Source: an uncultured Oscillospiraceae bacterium
GTDB taxonomy: Bacteria; Bacillota; Clostridia; Oscillospirales; Oscillospiraceae
Direction: 5' to 3'
NCBI GenBank assembly: GCA_947627285.1
Contig: CANQVL010000011.1
Location: 1-60,796, forward strand
DNA length: 60,796 bases
This document shows, piece by piece, positions 1-8,479 of this stretch. A program made the translations under genes and the position numbers. Position 1 is the first letter of the stretch. Each line of letters opens with the position of its first letter. Under the pieces are notes generated by a model. It was given only the letters and a program-made list of their open reading frames with translations, was not told the DNA's origin and searched no databases.

Positions 1-50
1 GTAACGGGCGAAAAATTAATCAACAATTTTTATTAAGGAGGAAACACTAC

Positions 51-2468
51 ATGAAGACTCTGAAGAAGACCCTGTGCCTGGTCTTGGCGGTAGTCATGGC
101 GGTTGGCGTGCTGGTACTCCCGGCAAGCGCTGCCGAGCTCACTGACGCCGACGAGATCACGCACGACGAAGCTGTTGCGGTGCTCAATGGGCTGGGTATC
201 GTCAATGGCGACGAAAACGGAAACTTTAAACCCGATAGTTCATTCACCCGCGCGGACGCCGCTGTGCTTCTGGCAAACGTCGTGCTGAAGCCGGAGAACG
301 CCAAGCTGCTTACCGCCAGCAAGGTCGTCTTCTCCGACGTACCCGCGAACCACTATGCCAACAGGTACATCACCTGGGCAAACGAGGCCGGCTATATCCA
401 CGGCTACCCCGACGGCACCTTCAAGCCCAGCAACGAGCTCACCGGTCTTGAGCTGGCGGCTCTCATGCTCGAGGTCCTGGGCGAGGAGCTCGACTCCGCC
501 AACTTCCAGAATTTCGTTGCCCTTAAGACCAAGGACTACGATCTCGCAAAAGGCATCACCGGCTATATTTCCACCAACGTCATCTCCCGTGACGATGCCG
601 TCCAGATGATGTTCAACGCCATGGACTACTCTGCTGATGCCAAGACCATCTATCATGTTACTGATGTAAAGACCGAGGAAGAGGATTATGGTAACTATCC
701 TACCCTGAACGAGGCATTGACTGTTGTCGCTCTTCTCGGTGGAACATCAGTCGCAAAGGCTGTTCCTGTTCCCAACAAGACCGGTTCCATTTTCACAAAG
801 GTCTACGAGGCCTCCCACACTCCTAACGGTACCGATGATCTTAAGCGCCCCGTAAACACATGGAAGGATTCCGACGGCAACACTCTGTATTCTGTCACTG
901 CCACTCCTGCCGCCGAGTATCACACCAGTGTCAAATTCTCTAAGATTTATGCCGATCTGGGCCTCACCAAGGCGGCTCCTGTCACTACTTATATGTTCGG
1001 CAGTGAAGTCGCTGACGCCCAGAAGACCATTACCTATGCCGGCGGCTCCATCGCAAGCGAGCAAACCAAATCCTTTGTCGGCAACGGCACAAAGGTTGAG
1101 GTGTATAACGACGGAGACGGAAGCTACACAATGATCATCATTCCTGAGACTTTCGTCAAGGCAGGTACAGCTAAGGAAACGACTTCTTCCGAAACCGGCA
1201 AGAAGACTATTACTCAGCCTTTTACCCGCGTGGGTCGCGACAGAACGCCCAGCTGGTCCCAGTCCTTCAGCTCTACAAAGTTTAACAACTTTGCTAAGGA
1301 CAGCTATGTAATCCTCAACGTTGCCGGTGCCAGCAACACACCCGTATCCGCCACGGTTCCTGAAATCGTGACCGGTGTTCTCGGCAAGGTTGTTACTGCT
1401 AACGGCAATACCACTTACACCATAGGCGGCAAGGATTACACCAAGGCAGTAGAGTGCGATTCAAGCATGAATCTTAACAACATCGGTCAGGAAGTCAGTG
1501 TCTATGTTGACGAGTTTGGCTATATCCTCGGCTCCGTGACCGCTGCCGCTGCCGTAAACAAGTACATTGATGTCCTTGCGGCATCTGCCACTACCACAAG
1601 CGGCAACTGGATGCTTGGCACCGAGGTAAAAACTCAGAAGGTTTACGGTATTCTTTCGACCGGTGAGTACAACGAGTATACCGTCACGCTCCAGAAAGAG
1701 CAGGAAGCTATTAAGGCCGGCATTTATATTTATGATTACAATACCGACGGAACGCTGAAGCTTAGCGCCGTTGATGCTGCAAGTGCCGGACAAAACGCAG
1801 AGGAGATCAAGAACGGCAGTGCGACAACTAAGCTTGGCTCTACCACGGTTGCCTTGAATAGCTCCACGATCTACTACTTCTTCTCCCGTTCCAGCGCGAC
1901 CAATGCCATTAGCAGCTTCACCACGAAGACAGGCAACACCAACGCCGGTGTTATTGCCAAGAATAGCGCGATGCTCGTTGTTGAGAAGGGCGTTGTAAAG
2001 TTCGTGTTCGTCGGTGACTCCTTCAATGCCGGCGTGATCAACGCGGATATGGCGTACATTAAGAGCAACGATTCCGGTTCGGTCGATTATGGCACGGTTG
2101 AGTACAACGACGGTACTACCAGCGGAAAGTACTACACCTACACCGCTTACACGCCGGAAGGAAAGGTTACCCTGACCAGCTCTGTTAATACTCTTACAGC
2201 CGGTGTCTATAATTACAACACCGATATGTCCGTTGGCAGCAAGGTTGAAACCAACGTTGTCGATGGAAAGCTCACGGTTGAGGGTACTGCCCTTGGAATT
2301 ACAAAGAGCGGAACTACGACCTATTACAACTACGATTCCGATAACGTCGCCTACACCGGAGACGATGTTGACCTGGCTGACGGACAGGAAGTTGTCGCTG
2401 TTGTTGACAGCTATGGTACAACCATTGTCCACCTGTGGGTCATTAAGGACGCTCCCATCGCCGGCTGA
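51..2468 (+). CDS. S-layer homology (SLH) domain surface protein, 805 aa
   Basis: Predicted exported, wall-anchored surface protein. Residues 1-28 form a signal peptide (KK near the start, hydrophobic core, cleavage around ASA/AEL). Residues about 30-190 read as SLH repeats; the second is clearest, with FSDVP, then YITWANEAGYIHGY and PDGTFKP. SLH domains of this kind bind secondary wall polymer. The remaining ~600 residues are Thr/Ser/Gly-rich, beta-type sequence with no enzymatic motif I recognise. The start follows a strong AAGGAGG site. Its paralog at 16140-18539 shares the ribosome-binding site, signal peptide and first SLH repeat almost base for base, and the C-terminal layout more loosely. 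It may be an S-layer protein or a wall-associated surface protein; the role of the C-terminal part is unknown. Confidence 0.85.
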   Translation: MKTLKKTLCLVLAVVMAVGVLVLPASAAELTDADEITHDEAVAVLNGLGIVNGDENGNFKPDSSFTRADAAVLLANVVLKPENAKLLTASKVVFSDVPANHYANRYITWANEAGYIHGYPDGTFKPSNELTGLELAALMLEVLGEELDSANFQNFVALKTKDYDLAKGITGYISTNVISRDDAVQMMFNAMDYSADAKTIYHVTDVKTEEEDYGNYPTLNEALTVVALLGGTSVAKAVPVPNKTGSIFTKVYEASHTPNGTDDLKRPVNTWKDSDGNTLYSVTATPAAEYHTSVKFSKIYADLGLTKAAPVTTYMFGSEVADAQKTITYAGGSIASEQTKSFVGNGTKVEVYNDGDGSYTMIIIPETFVKAGTAKETTSSETGKKTITQPFTRVGRDRTPSWSQSFSSTKFNNFAKDSYVILNVAGASNTPVSATVPEIVTGVLGKVVTANGNTTYTIGGKDYTKAVECDSSMNLNNIGQEVSVYVDEFGYILGSVTAAAAVNKYIDVLAASATTTSGNWMLGTEVKTQKVYGILSTGEYNEYTVTLQKEQEAIKAGIYIYDYNTDGTLKLSAVDAASAGQNAEEIKNGSATTKLGSTTVALNSSTIYYFFSRSSATNAISSFTTKTGNTNAGVIAKNSAMLVVEKGVVKFVFVGDSFNAGVINADMAYIKSNDSGSVDYGTVEYNDGTTSGKYYTYTAYTPEGKVTLTSSVNTLTAGVYNYNTDMSVGSKVETNVVDGKLTVEGTALGITKSGTTTYYNYDSDNVAYTGDDVDLADGQEVVAVVDSYGTTIVHLWVIKDAPIAG

Positions 2469-2504
2469 TCCCCCGGCAACAGCAATTCCCCCAATAGCAA
2501 CCCC

Positions 2505-2532
2505 AAGCCCCGCGGCACATGCCGCGGGGCTT
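2505..2532 (+). terminator. Hairpin terminator after the SLH gene
   Basis: Twelve-base arms (AAGCCCCGCGGC, 2505-2516, and its complement, 2521-2532) enclose a four-base loop, followed by a short TTTCC tail. The paralogous SLH gene has the same arms at 16081-16108, so the terminator seems to have been copied with the gene. Confidence 0.7.
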
Positions 2533-2738
2533 TCCTCTACCCCCCCATCGGCAATCTTATGTCAACCGTACTTCGCCCCGGAAAAATTTAACTGTGTCTT
2601 GCGAGTGTCTTTCCCGCCCAGGCCGCCCGGGAGAAATCCAAAGCACCCAATAACGGAGAAAAACCGTGCTTTTGGGGGGATTTTGTTGAATAGAAGGGGC
2701 GGTTTTCCCGCGTAAGTTATTCAATGATACAAGCTTTC

Positions 2739-2787
2739 GCCTCACGCGTTTTTTGCCCTTGACTATGGCGTGAGGCTCTAATATAAT
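2739..2787 (+). promoter_or_regulatory. Purine operon promoter with overlapping inverted repeat
   Basis: TTGACT (2759-2764), a 17-bp spacer and TATAAT (2782-2787) make a near-consensus sigma-A promoter 125 bp upstream of purE. A 9-bp inverted repeat (GCCTCACGC at 2739-2747, complement at 2768-2776) brackets the -35 box, with its right arm in the spacer. That is a plausible operator position, but no regulator is identified. Confidence 0.8.
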
Positions 2788-2813
2788 ATCCCTATCACAT
2801 AAATTTGCGGGTC

Positions 2814-2862
2814 ATACTAATCTTCATTTAAAAGAAGATTAGTATAAAGTCCGCCGGCGGAC
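2814..2862 (+). promoter_or_regulatory. Structured leader of the purine operon
   Basis: The roughly 115-nt leader contains a perfect 12-bp hairpin (arms 2814-2825 and 2834-2845, 8-nt loop) followed by a perfect 14-bp palindrome, GTCCGCCGGCGGAC (2849-2862). I could not match it to the purine, PRPP/ykkC or ZTP riboswitch consensus. It may be an attenuator or mRNA-stability structure; its function is unknown. Confidence 0.45.
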
Positions 2863-2912
2863 AGCGAGGCATTATTGGTTCGAGGTTCGCCTTTTCTTGT
2901 TGAGGTGATATT

Positions 2913-3407
2913 ATGAAGAAAGTCGCGATCGTCATGGGCAGCGCCAGCGACCTGCCCGTGGTGGAGAAGGCAATTACAACGCTCAGGGACTACGGCGTCC
3001 CCGCCGAGGTCCACGTCTACTCCGCCCACCGCACACCCCTTGAGGCGCGGGATTTCGCCCTGAACGCCCGCAAAAACGGCTTCGGCGTGATTATCGCCGC
3101 TGCCGGCATGGCGGCGCACCTGGCGGGCGCCATCGCCGCCAACACCACCCTCCCCGTCATCGGTATCCCCTGCAAATCCGCGTCCCTTGACGGCATGGAC
3201 GCGCTTCTCTCCACCGTCATGATGCCCCCCGGCATACCCGTCGCCGCCGTGGGCATAAACGGCGCGCAAAACGCCGCCCTCCTCGCAATAGAGATCCTGT
3301 CCGTGGAGGACGAAACCCTCGCCGCGAAGCTTAGCGCCTCCCGCGCCGCCGCCGCCGAAAAGGTCCTTCAAAGCGACAGGGAAATAACCGAAAAGTTCAA
3401 CAACTGA
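2913..3407 (+). CDS. purE: N5-carboxyaminoimidazole ribonucleotide mutase PurE (class I)
   Basis: Cytoplasmic enzyme converting N5-CAIR to CAIR in de novo purine synthesis. The 164-aa length and the motifs near the N-terminus (MGSASDLPVV, then YSAHRTP with the substrate-contacting His) are those of class I PurE. The central AAGMAAHLAG and PVIGIP segments line the active site in this family. It is the first gene of the operon, behind the promoter at 2759-2787, with a GAGGTGAT ribosome-binding site. Neither purK nor purC nor purB is visible in the window, so the rest of the pathway must be encoded elsewhere. Confidence 0.95.
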   Translation: MKKVAIVMGSASDLPVVEKAITTLRDYGVPAEVHVYSAHRTPLEARDFALNARKNGFGVIIAAAGMAAHLAGAIAANTTLPVIGIPCKSASLDGMDALLSTVMMPPGIPVAAVGINGAQNAALLAIEILSVEDETLAAKLSASRAAAAEKVLQSDREITEKFNN

Positions 3408-3431
3408 CCGTTTTTTAAAAGGAGACACGCT

Positions 3432-4856
3432 ATGGGCGGATTTTTTGGCGTCGCCAGCAAGCGAAACGCCGTATTTGACGTATTTTTCGGCACCGACTAC
3501 CACTCCCACCTGGGCACCCGCCGGGGCGGAATGGCGGCATGGAGCCCGGAGGAGGGCCTTCAAAGGGAGATCCACAACATCGAAAACACCCCCTTCCGCA
3601 CAAAATTCGAGGACGACATATTGGAGCTCAAGGGTCCCAGCTGCATCGGCTGTATCTCCGACACGGACCCCCAGCCCATCCTCATTCGATCGCACCTGGG
3701 CGTCTACGCCGTGAGCATGGTGGGCATTATCCGCAACCAGGAGGAGCTCGCCGACCGCTTCCTGGACGCCACCTACGGTCACTTTGAGGCCATGGGCGGC
3801 GGCAGGGTCAACCAGTGCGAGCTCGTGGCGGCGCTCATAAACCAGCAGCGGACCTTTGAGGACGGCATACGCTTCGCCCGGGAGAAGATCGAGGGCACCG
3901 TCTCCCTCCTCATCCTCACGGACCGGGGCGAGCTCATAGCCGCCCGGGACAAAATGGGCAGGCTCCCCATAATCATCGGTCAGGACGGCGACGGTTACTG
4001 CGTCAGCTTTGAGTCCTTCGCCTTTGAAAAGCTGGGCTACCGCTCCCTCCGCGACCTGGGCCCCGGCGAGATAGTCAAAATAACCGCCGACGGCGTTGAG
4101 ATTCTTTCGCCGCCGGGCGACAAAATGAAGATCTGCACCTTCCTGTGGACCTACTACGGCTACCCCAACTCCCGCTACGAGGGCACGAACGTGGAGGTCA
4201 GCCGAGGGCGCAACGGCCGCCTCATGGCAAAATACGACAGGGAGCACAACGGGATCCCCGACGTGGACTATGTCTGCGGCGTCCCCGACTCCGGCACCGC
4301 CCACGCCATCGGCTACGCCAACGAGAGCGGCATCGACTTCGCCCGCCCCTTCATCAAATACACCCCCACCTGGCCACGCAGCTTCATGCCCCACAAGCAG
4401 GAGATCCGCAACCAGGTGGCAAAAATGAAGCTCATCCCCGTCCACGACCTCATTGACGGGAAAAAGCTCCTCTTCGTGGACGACTCCATCGTTCGCGGCA
4501 CCCAGCTCGCCGGGACCGTGGATTTCCTGAAAAACAACGGCGCCAAGGAGCTCCACATGCGCTCCGCCTGCCCGCCCATAATGTACGGCTGCAAGTACCT
4601 GAACTTCTCCCGCTCCACAAGCGAGATGGAGCTCATCGCCCGCCGCACCATCAGGGCGCTGGAGGGCGACGAGGGCTTTGCCCACGCCGCCGAATACGTG
4701 GACGGCACCACCCCCCGAGGCAAGTCCATGCGCGAGCACATCTGCAAGACCCTGAAATTCGACTCGCTGGAGTACCAAACGTTAGACGGCACGCTGTCTG
4801 CTATCGGCATTGATAAATGCAAACTCTGCACCTACTGCTGGAACGGGGAGGAATAA
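3432..4856 (+). CDS. purF: Amidophosphoribosyltransferase PurF-like, lacking the N-terminal Cys
   Basis: PurF makes 5-phosphoribosylamine from PRPP and glutamine, the committed step of purine synthesis. The C-terminal phosphoribosyltransferase domain is intact, with the PRPP loop VDDSIVRGT starting at residue 349. Cysteines near the end (CxxCxxC at 463-469) and within CPPIMYGC resemble the iron-sulfur ligands of Bacillus-type PurF. The N-terminal Ntn-hydrolase domain is recognisable (HLGTRRGGMAAW, then CIGCISDTDPQP) but begins MGGFFGV where standard enzymes begin with Met or a propeptide followed by CGIFG, so the catalytic Cys is absent. The start is fixed by an AAGGAG site at 3419-3424. It may use free ammonia, borrow a glutaminase or use another residue. 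It is the only purF in this operon, 24 bp after purE and 3 bp before purM. Confidence 0.85.
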   Translation: MGGFFGVASKRNAVFDVFFGTDYHSHLGTRRGGMAAWSPEEGLQREIHNIENTPFRTKFEDDILELKGPSCIGCISDTDPQPILIRSHLGVYAVSMVGIIRNQEELADRFLDATYGHFEAMGGGRVNQCELVAALINQQRTFEDGIRFAREKIEGTVSLLILTDRGELIAARDKMGRLPIIIGQDGDGYCVSFESFAFEKLGYRSLRDLGPGEIVKITADGVEILSPPGDKMKICTFLWTYYGYPNSRYEGTNVEVSRGRNGRLMAKYDREHNGIPDVDYVCGVPDSGTAHAIGYANESGIDFARPFIKYTPTWPRSFMPHKQEIRNQVAKMKLIPVHDLIDGKKLLFVDDSIVRGTQLAGTVDFLKNNGAKELHMRSACPPIMYGCKYLNFSRSTSEMELIARRTIRALEGDEGFAHAAEYVDGTTPRGKSMREHICKTLKFDSLEYQTLDGTLSAIGIDKCKLCTYCWNGEE

Positions 4857-4859
4857 GAA

Positions 4860-5900
4860 ATGAACGAATCCAAATCCGACTTTTACGCCTCCGCCGGGGT
4901 GGACATCACCGCCGGGTACAAGGCGGTGGAGCTCATGCGCCAACACGTAAAGCGCACCCTGATCCCCGGCGCCGACGACGACATCGGCGGCTTCGGCGGC
5001 ACCTTTGTCCCCAACCTCACCGGCATGAGGGAGCCCGTGCTCGTCTCCGGCACCGACGGCGTGGGCACAAAGGTGAAGCTCGCCTTCGAGCTCGACCGCC
5101 ACGACACCGTGGGCATCGACTGCGTAGCCATGTGCGTCAACGACATAATCTGCTGCGGCGCCAAGCCCATCTTTTTCCTGGACTATATAGCCTGCGGCCG
5201 CAACATTCCCGAGAAGATAGCCTCCATAGTTGGCGGCGTCGCCGAGGGCTGCGTCCAAAGCGGCTGCGCCCTCATCGGCGGCGAGACCGCCGAGCACCCC
5301 GGCCTCATGCCGGAAAACGAGTACGACCTCGCCGGCTTCGCCGTGGGGATCGTGGACCGGGAAAAGGTCCTGAAGCCCGATTCCGTAGCCGAGGGCGACG
5401 CCATAATCGCCCTTCGCTCCTCCGGCGTCCACTCCAACGGCTTCTCCCTGGTGCGGAAGATACTCTCCGAGTCCCGCACCGCCCTCACCGACCGCTTTGA
5501 CGAGCTGGGCGGCGAGAGGATCGGCGACGTGCTCCTCACCCCCACAAGGCTCTATGTAAAGCCCGTTTTGGCGCTTTTGGAGCAGGTGAAGGTCAAGTCC
5601 GTCGCCCACATCACCGGCGGCGGCTTCTATGAGAACATTCCCCGCGCCCTCCCGGAGGGCCTTGGCGCGAGGATAAGCAGGGAAAGCCTTCAGATCCTGC
5701 CCATCTTTGACCTCCTCGCGCGTCTCGGGAACGTCCCCGAGAGGGAGATGTTCAACGTCTACAACATGGGCGTGGGCATGACCGTCATCGTCCCGCCGGA
5801 GGAGGCGGAGAGGTCGGTGGAGCTTTTGAAGGCCGCCGGCGCGGACGCCTACGTCTGCGGCAGCGTGGTCAGAAGCGAAACGAGGATGGAATTATGCTGA
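4860..5900 (+). CDS. purM: Phosphoribosylformylglycinamidine cyclo-ligase (AIR synthetase) PurM
   Basis: Catalyses ATP-dependent ring closure of FGAM to AIR. The 346-aa length is standard. Visible family motifs are DDDIGGFGG near residue 40, the strand-loop GTDGVGTKVKLA, the IGGETAEHPG segment, and the C-terminal ITGGGFYENIPR shared by PurM/PurL-type synthetases. It follows purF by 3 bp and its last codons overlap the start of the purN/O gene, indicating translational coupling. Nothing unusual was seen in the reading frame. Confidence 0.95.
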   Translation: MNESKSDFYASAGVDITAGYKAVELMRQHVKRTLIPGADDDIGGFGGTFVPNLTGMREPVLVSGTDGVGTKVKLAFELDRHDTVGIDCVAMCVNDIICCGAKPIFFLDYIACGRNIPEKIASIVGGVAEGCVQSGCALIGGETAEHPGLMPENEYDLAGFAVGIVDREKVLKPDSVAEGDAIIALRSSGVHSNGFSLVRKILSESRTALTDRFDELGGERIGDVLLTPTRLYVKPVLALLEQVKVKSVAHITGGGFYENIPRALPEGLGARISRESLQILPIFDLLARLGNVPEREMFNVYNMGVGMTVIVPPEEAERSVELLKAAGADAYVCGSVVRSETRMELC

Positions 5901-7219
5901 ACAAGACAAAGATCGCCGTGCTCGTCTCCGGCGGCGGCACGAACCTCCAGGCGCTTATAAACGCCCAGGCCGGCGGCACGATCAAAAGCGGCGAGATCGT
6001 CCTCGTCGTCTCCAACGTCCCCGGCGCTTACGCCCTTGAGCGGGCGAGAATGGCGGACATCGACGCCGTGACCCTCTCCCGCAAGGCCCTGGGAGGGCAG
6101 GCAAAATTCGAGGAGGCGCTCCAATCGGAGCTTCTGTCCCACGGCGTGGAGCTCATAGTCCTTGCCGGCTTCCTCAGCATACTCTCCGCGGACTTCACCT
6201 CAAAATGGCCCGACAGGATAATCAACATCCACCCCGCGCTGATCCCCAGCTTCTGCGGCAAGGGCTTTTACGGCCTCCGCGTCCACGAGGCGGCGCTGGC
6301 CTGCGGCGTAAAGGTCACCGGCGCCACCGTCCACTTCGTCAACGAGGTGCCTGACGGCGGCAAAATCATCGCCCAAAAGCCGGTGTACGTCCGGGACGGC
6401 GACACCCCCGAGACCCTTCAAAGGCGCGTCATGGAGGAGGCGGAGTGGGTACTTCTCCCGGAGGCAGCGGAAAAAATCTCCCGTGAAATACTGATAAAAA
6501 AGGAAAGGGCGAAGCGTATGCTTGACATCGGAAAGCTTCTCAGCGAAAACACCTACCCCGGCAGGGGCATAATCCTGGGCAGGAGCAGGGACGGCAAAAA
6601 ATCCGTCGTCGCCTACTTCATCATGGGCAGGAGCGTCAACAGCCGCAACAGGGTCTTCGAGGCCACCGAGGACGGCATCCGCACGAGGGCCTTTGACGAG
6701 AGCAAAATGGAGGACCCCAGCCTCATAATTTACCACCCCGTCCGCGTTTTTGAGGGCTCCACCATCGTCACCAACGGCGACCAGACCGACACCGTCCGCG
6801 ACTCCATGAGAGCCGGTCACTGTTACCGCCACGCCCTCCACACCCGCACCTTCGAGCCCGACGGCCCCAACTGGACCCCGCGCATCTCCGGCGTCGTCAC
6901 CCCCGACGGCAAGTATTCCCTGTCCATCCTAAAGAGCATGGACGGCGACCCGGAGTGCTGCTGCCGGTACTTCTTCGAGTACGACAACCCCATCCCCGGC
7001 TGCGGCCACTTCATTCACACCTACAAGCGGGACGGCGACCCCATCCCCAGCTTTGAGGGCGAGCCGGAGCGCATAGCCATAGAGGCGGATACGCCAAAGG
7101 AATTCGCCGCGCTCCTCTGGGACAGCCTCAACGCGGACAACAAGGTATCACTGTACGTAAGCTATATCGACATCGCCTCCGGCAAGGCGGACAGCGTGAT
7201 AATCAACAAGAATAAATAA
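5894..7219 (+). CDS. purN: Fusion of GAR transformylase (PurN) and PurO-type IMP cyclohydrolase
   Basis: Residues 1 to about 205 are a complete 10-formyl-THF-dependent GAR transformylase: SGGGTNLQAL, then NIHPALIPSF with catalytic N111 and H113, and D154 in EVPDGGKI. Residues 209-441 resemble the stand-alone PurO IMP cyclohydrolase (IGKLLSENTYPGRGI, then NGDQTDTVRD and GPNWTPRISG), which closes FAICAR to IMP. The frame is open throughout, so steps 3 and 10 of the pathway sit on one polypeptide. At the junction, Met209 (ATG at 6518) is preceded by AGGAAAGGG at 6501-6509. A separate PurO could therefore be translated from inside the fusion, or this may be the relic of a formerly separate gene. 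It overlaps the purM stop by 7 bp. Confidence 0.88.
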   Translation: MLNKTKIAVLVSGGGTNLQALINAQAGGTIKSGEIVLVVSNVPGAYALERARMADIDAVTLSRKALGGQAKFEEALQSELLSHGVELIVLAGFLSILSADFTSKWPDRIINIHPALIPSFCGKGFYGLRVHEAALACGVKVTGATVHFVNEVPDGGKIIAQKPVYVRDGDTPETLQRRVMEEAEWVLLPEAAEKISREILIKKERAKRMLDIGKLLSENTYPGRGIILGRSRDGKKSVVAYFIMGRSVNSRNRVFEATEDGIRTRAFDESKMEDPSLIIYHPVRVFEGSTIVTNGDQTDTVRDSMRAGHCYRHALHTRTFEPDGPNWTPRISGVVTPDGKYSLSILKSMDGDPECCCRYFFEYDNPIPGCGHFIHTYKRDGDPIPSFEGEPERIAIEADTPKEFAALLWDSLNADNKVSLYVSYIDIASGKADSVIINKNK

Positions 7220-7273
7220 TTTAACAGGCATTTTGAATTTTTCAGGCGTGAAAATATCAAAAGGGTGATAAAA

Positions 7274-8458
7274 ATGAAAGAATTTGAACTCAAATACGGC
7301 TGCAACCCCAACCAGAGGCCCGCCAGAATCTTCATGCGCTCCGGCGCGGAGCTTCCCATCGAGGTCCTGAACGGGCGTCCGGGGTACATCAACCTCCTTG
7401 ACGCCCTGAACTCCTGGCAGCTTGTGCGGGAGCTCCGGCGCGAACTGGGACTTCCCGCCGCCGCCAGCTTCAAGCACGTCTCCCCCGCGGGGGCGGCGGT
7501 GGGCCTCAAGCTCTCGGAGGAGCTTAAAAGGGCATGCTTTGTCCACGACATCGCGGGACTTGACGGTTCCCCCCTCGCCTGCGCCTACGCCCGCGCCAGG
7601 GGCACCGACCGCATGAGCTCCTTCGGCGACTGGATAGCCCTCTCCGACACCTGCGACGAGGTCACCGCCCGTATCATTAAGCGCGAGGTCTCCGACGGCG
7701 TCATCGCCCCCGGCTACACCCCCGAGGCGCTTGCCATTCTTTCCGAAAAGAAGAAGGGCGGCTACAACGTGGTGAAGATAGACGAGGGGTACGTGCCGGA
7801 GCACGAGGAGACTAAGGAGGTCTTCGGCGTCACCTTCTCCCAGGGGCGCAACGACTTCAAAATAGACTACGACCTTCTGAAAAACGTGGTCACGGAAAAT
7901 AAAAATATCCCCGATTTCGCCAAGCGCGACCTCATAATCTCCCTTATCACCCTGAAATACACCCAGTCCAACTCCGTCTGCTTCGCCGCCGGCGGGCAGG
8001 CGATAGGCGTTGGCGCGGGCCAGCAGAGCCGCATCCACTGCACCCGTCTCGCCGGCGGAAAGGCGGACACCTGGCACCTCCGCCAGTCCCGGCGGGTCCT
8101 GGAGCTTCCCTTCATCAAGGGCCTGGGCCGCGCCGACAGGGACAACGTGATAGACGGCTTCATCAACCACAATGAGGAGGACGTCACCGCCGACGGCGTG
8201 TGGCAGAGGTATTTCACCGAGAGGCCAAAATACTTCTCCTCTGAGGAGCAGAGGGAATATCTGGATACGATAACCGACGTCTCCCTGGGCTCCGACGCCT
8301 TCTTCCCCTTCGGCGACAACATAGAGCGGGCAGCCAAAAGCGGCGTAAAATACGTCGCCGAGCCCGGCGGCTCCGTGAGAGACGACAACGTGATCGAAGT
8401 CGCCAATAAGTACGGTATGTCAATGGCCTTTACCGGAATGAGACTTTTCCACCATTAA
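7274..8458 (+). CDS. Stand-alone AICAR transformylase (purH C-terminal domain; PurV type)
   Basis: Transfers formyl from 10-formyl-THF to AICAR, giving FAICAR. Only the AICAR-transformylase half of PurH is present (394 aa): YGCNPNQ, the catalytic Lys-His pair in SFKHVSPAGAAVG (K67-H68), and SNSVCFAAGGQAIGVGAGQQ. The MGS-like IMP cyclohydrolase domain of normal PurH is missing, and that activity is supplied by the PurO part of the preceding gene. I chose ATG 7274 because AAGGGTG sits 3-9 bases upstream; a GTG at 7265 is also in frame. The symbol purV has been used for such proteins. Confidence 0.9.
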   Translation: MKEFELKYGCNPNQRPARIFMRSGAELPIEVLNGRPGYINLLDALNSWQLVRELRRELGLPAAASFKHVSPAGAAVGLKLSEELKRACFVHDIAGLDGSPLACAYARARGTDRMSSFGDWIALSDTCDEVTARIIKREVSDGVIAPGYTPEALAILSEKKKGGYNVVKIDEGYVPEHEETKEVFGVTFSQGRNDFKIDYDLLKNVVTENKNIPDFAKRDLIISLITLKYTQSNSVCFAAGGQAIGVGAGQQSRIHCTRLAGGKADTWHLRQSRRVLELPFIKGLGRADRDNVIDGFINHNEEDVTADGVWQRYFTERPKYFSSEEQREYLDTITDVSLGSDAFFPFGDNIERAAKSGVKYVAEPGGSVRDDNVIEVANKYGMSMAFTGMRLFHH

Positions 8459-8479
8459 GAGAAAGGGGAGGCGTGTTCC

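Noticed and set aside
2770-2912. Purine, PRPP or ZTP riboswitch upstream of purE
   Set aside because: Conserved core sequences of these classes were not found; only simple hairpins are visible.
2817-4778. 653-codon open frame on the minus strand under purE/purF
   Set aside because: GC-rich codon shadow of the purine genes; composition is Gly/Val/Ala-biased and matches no family, while the plus-strand proteins are textbook.
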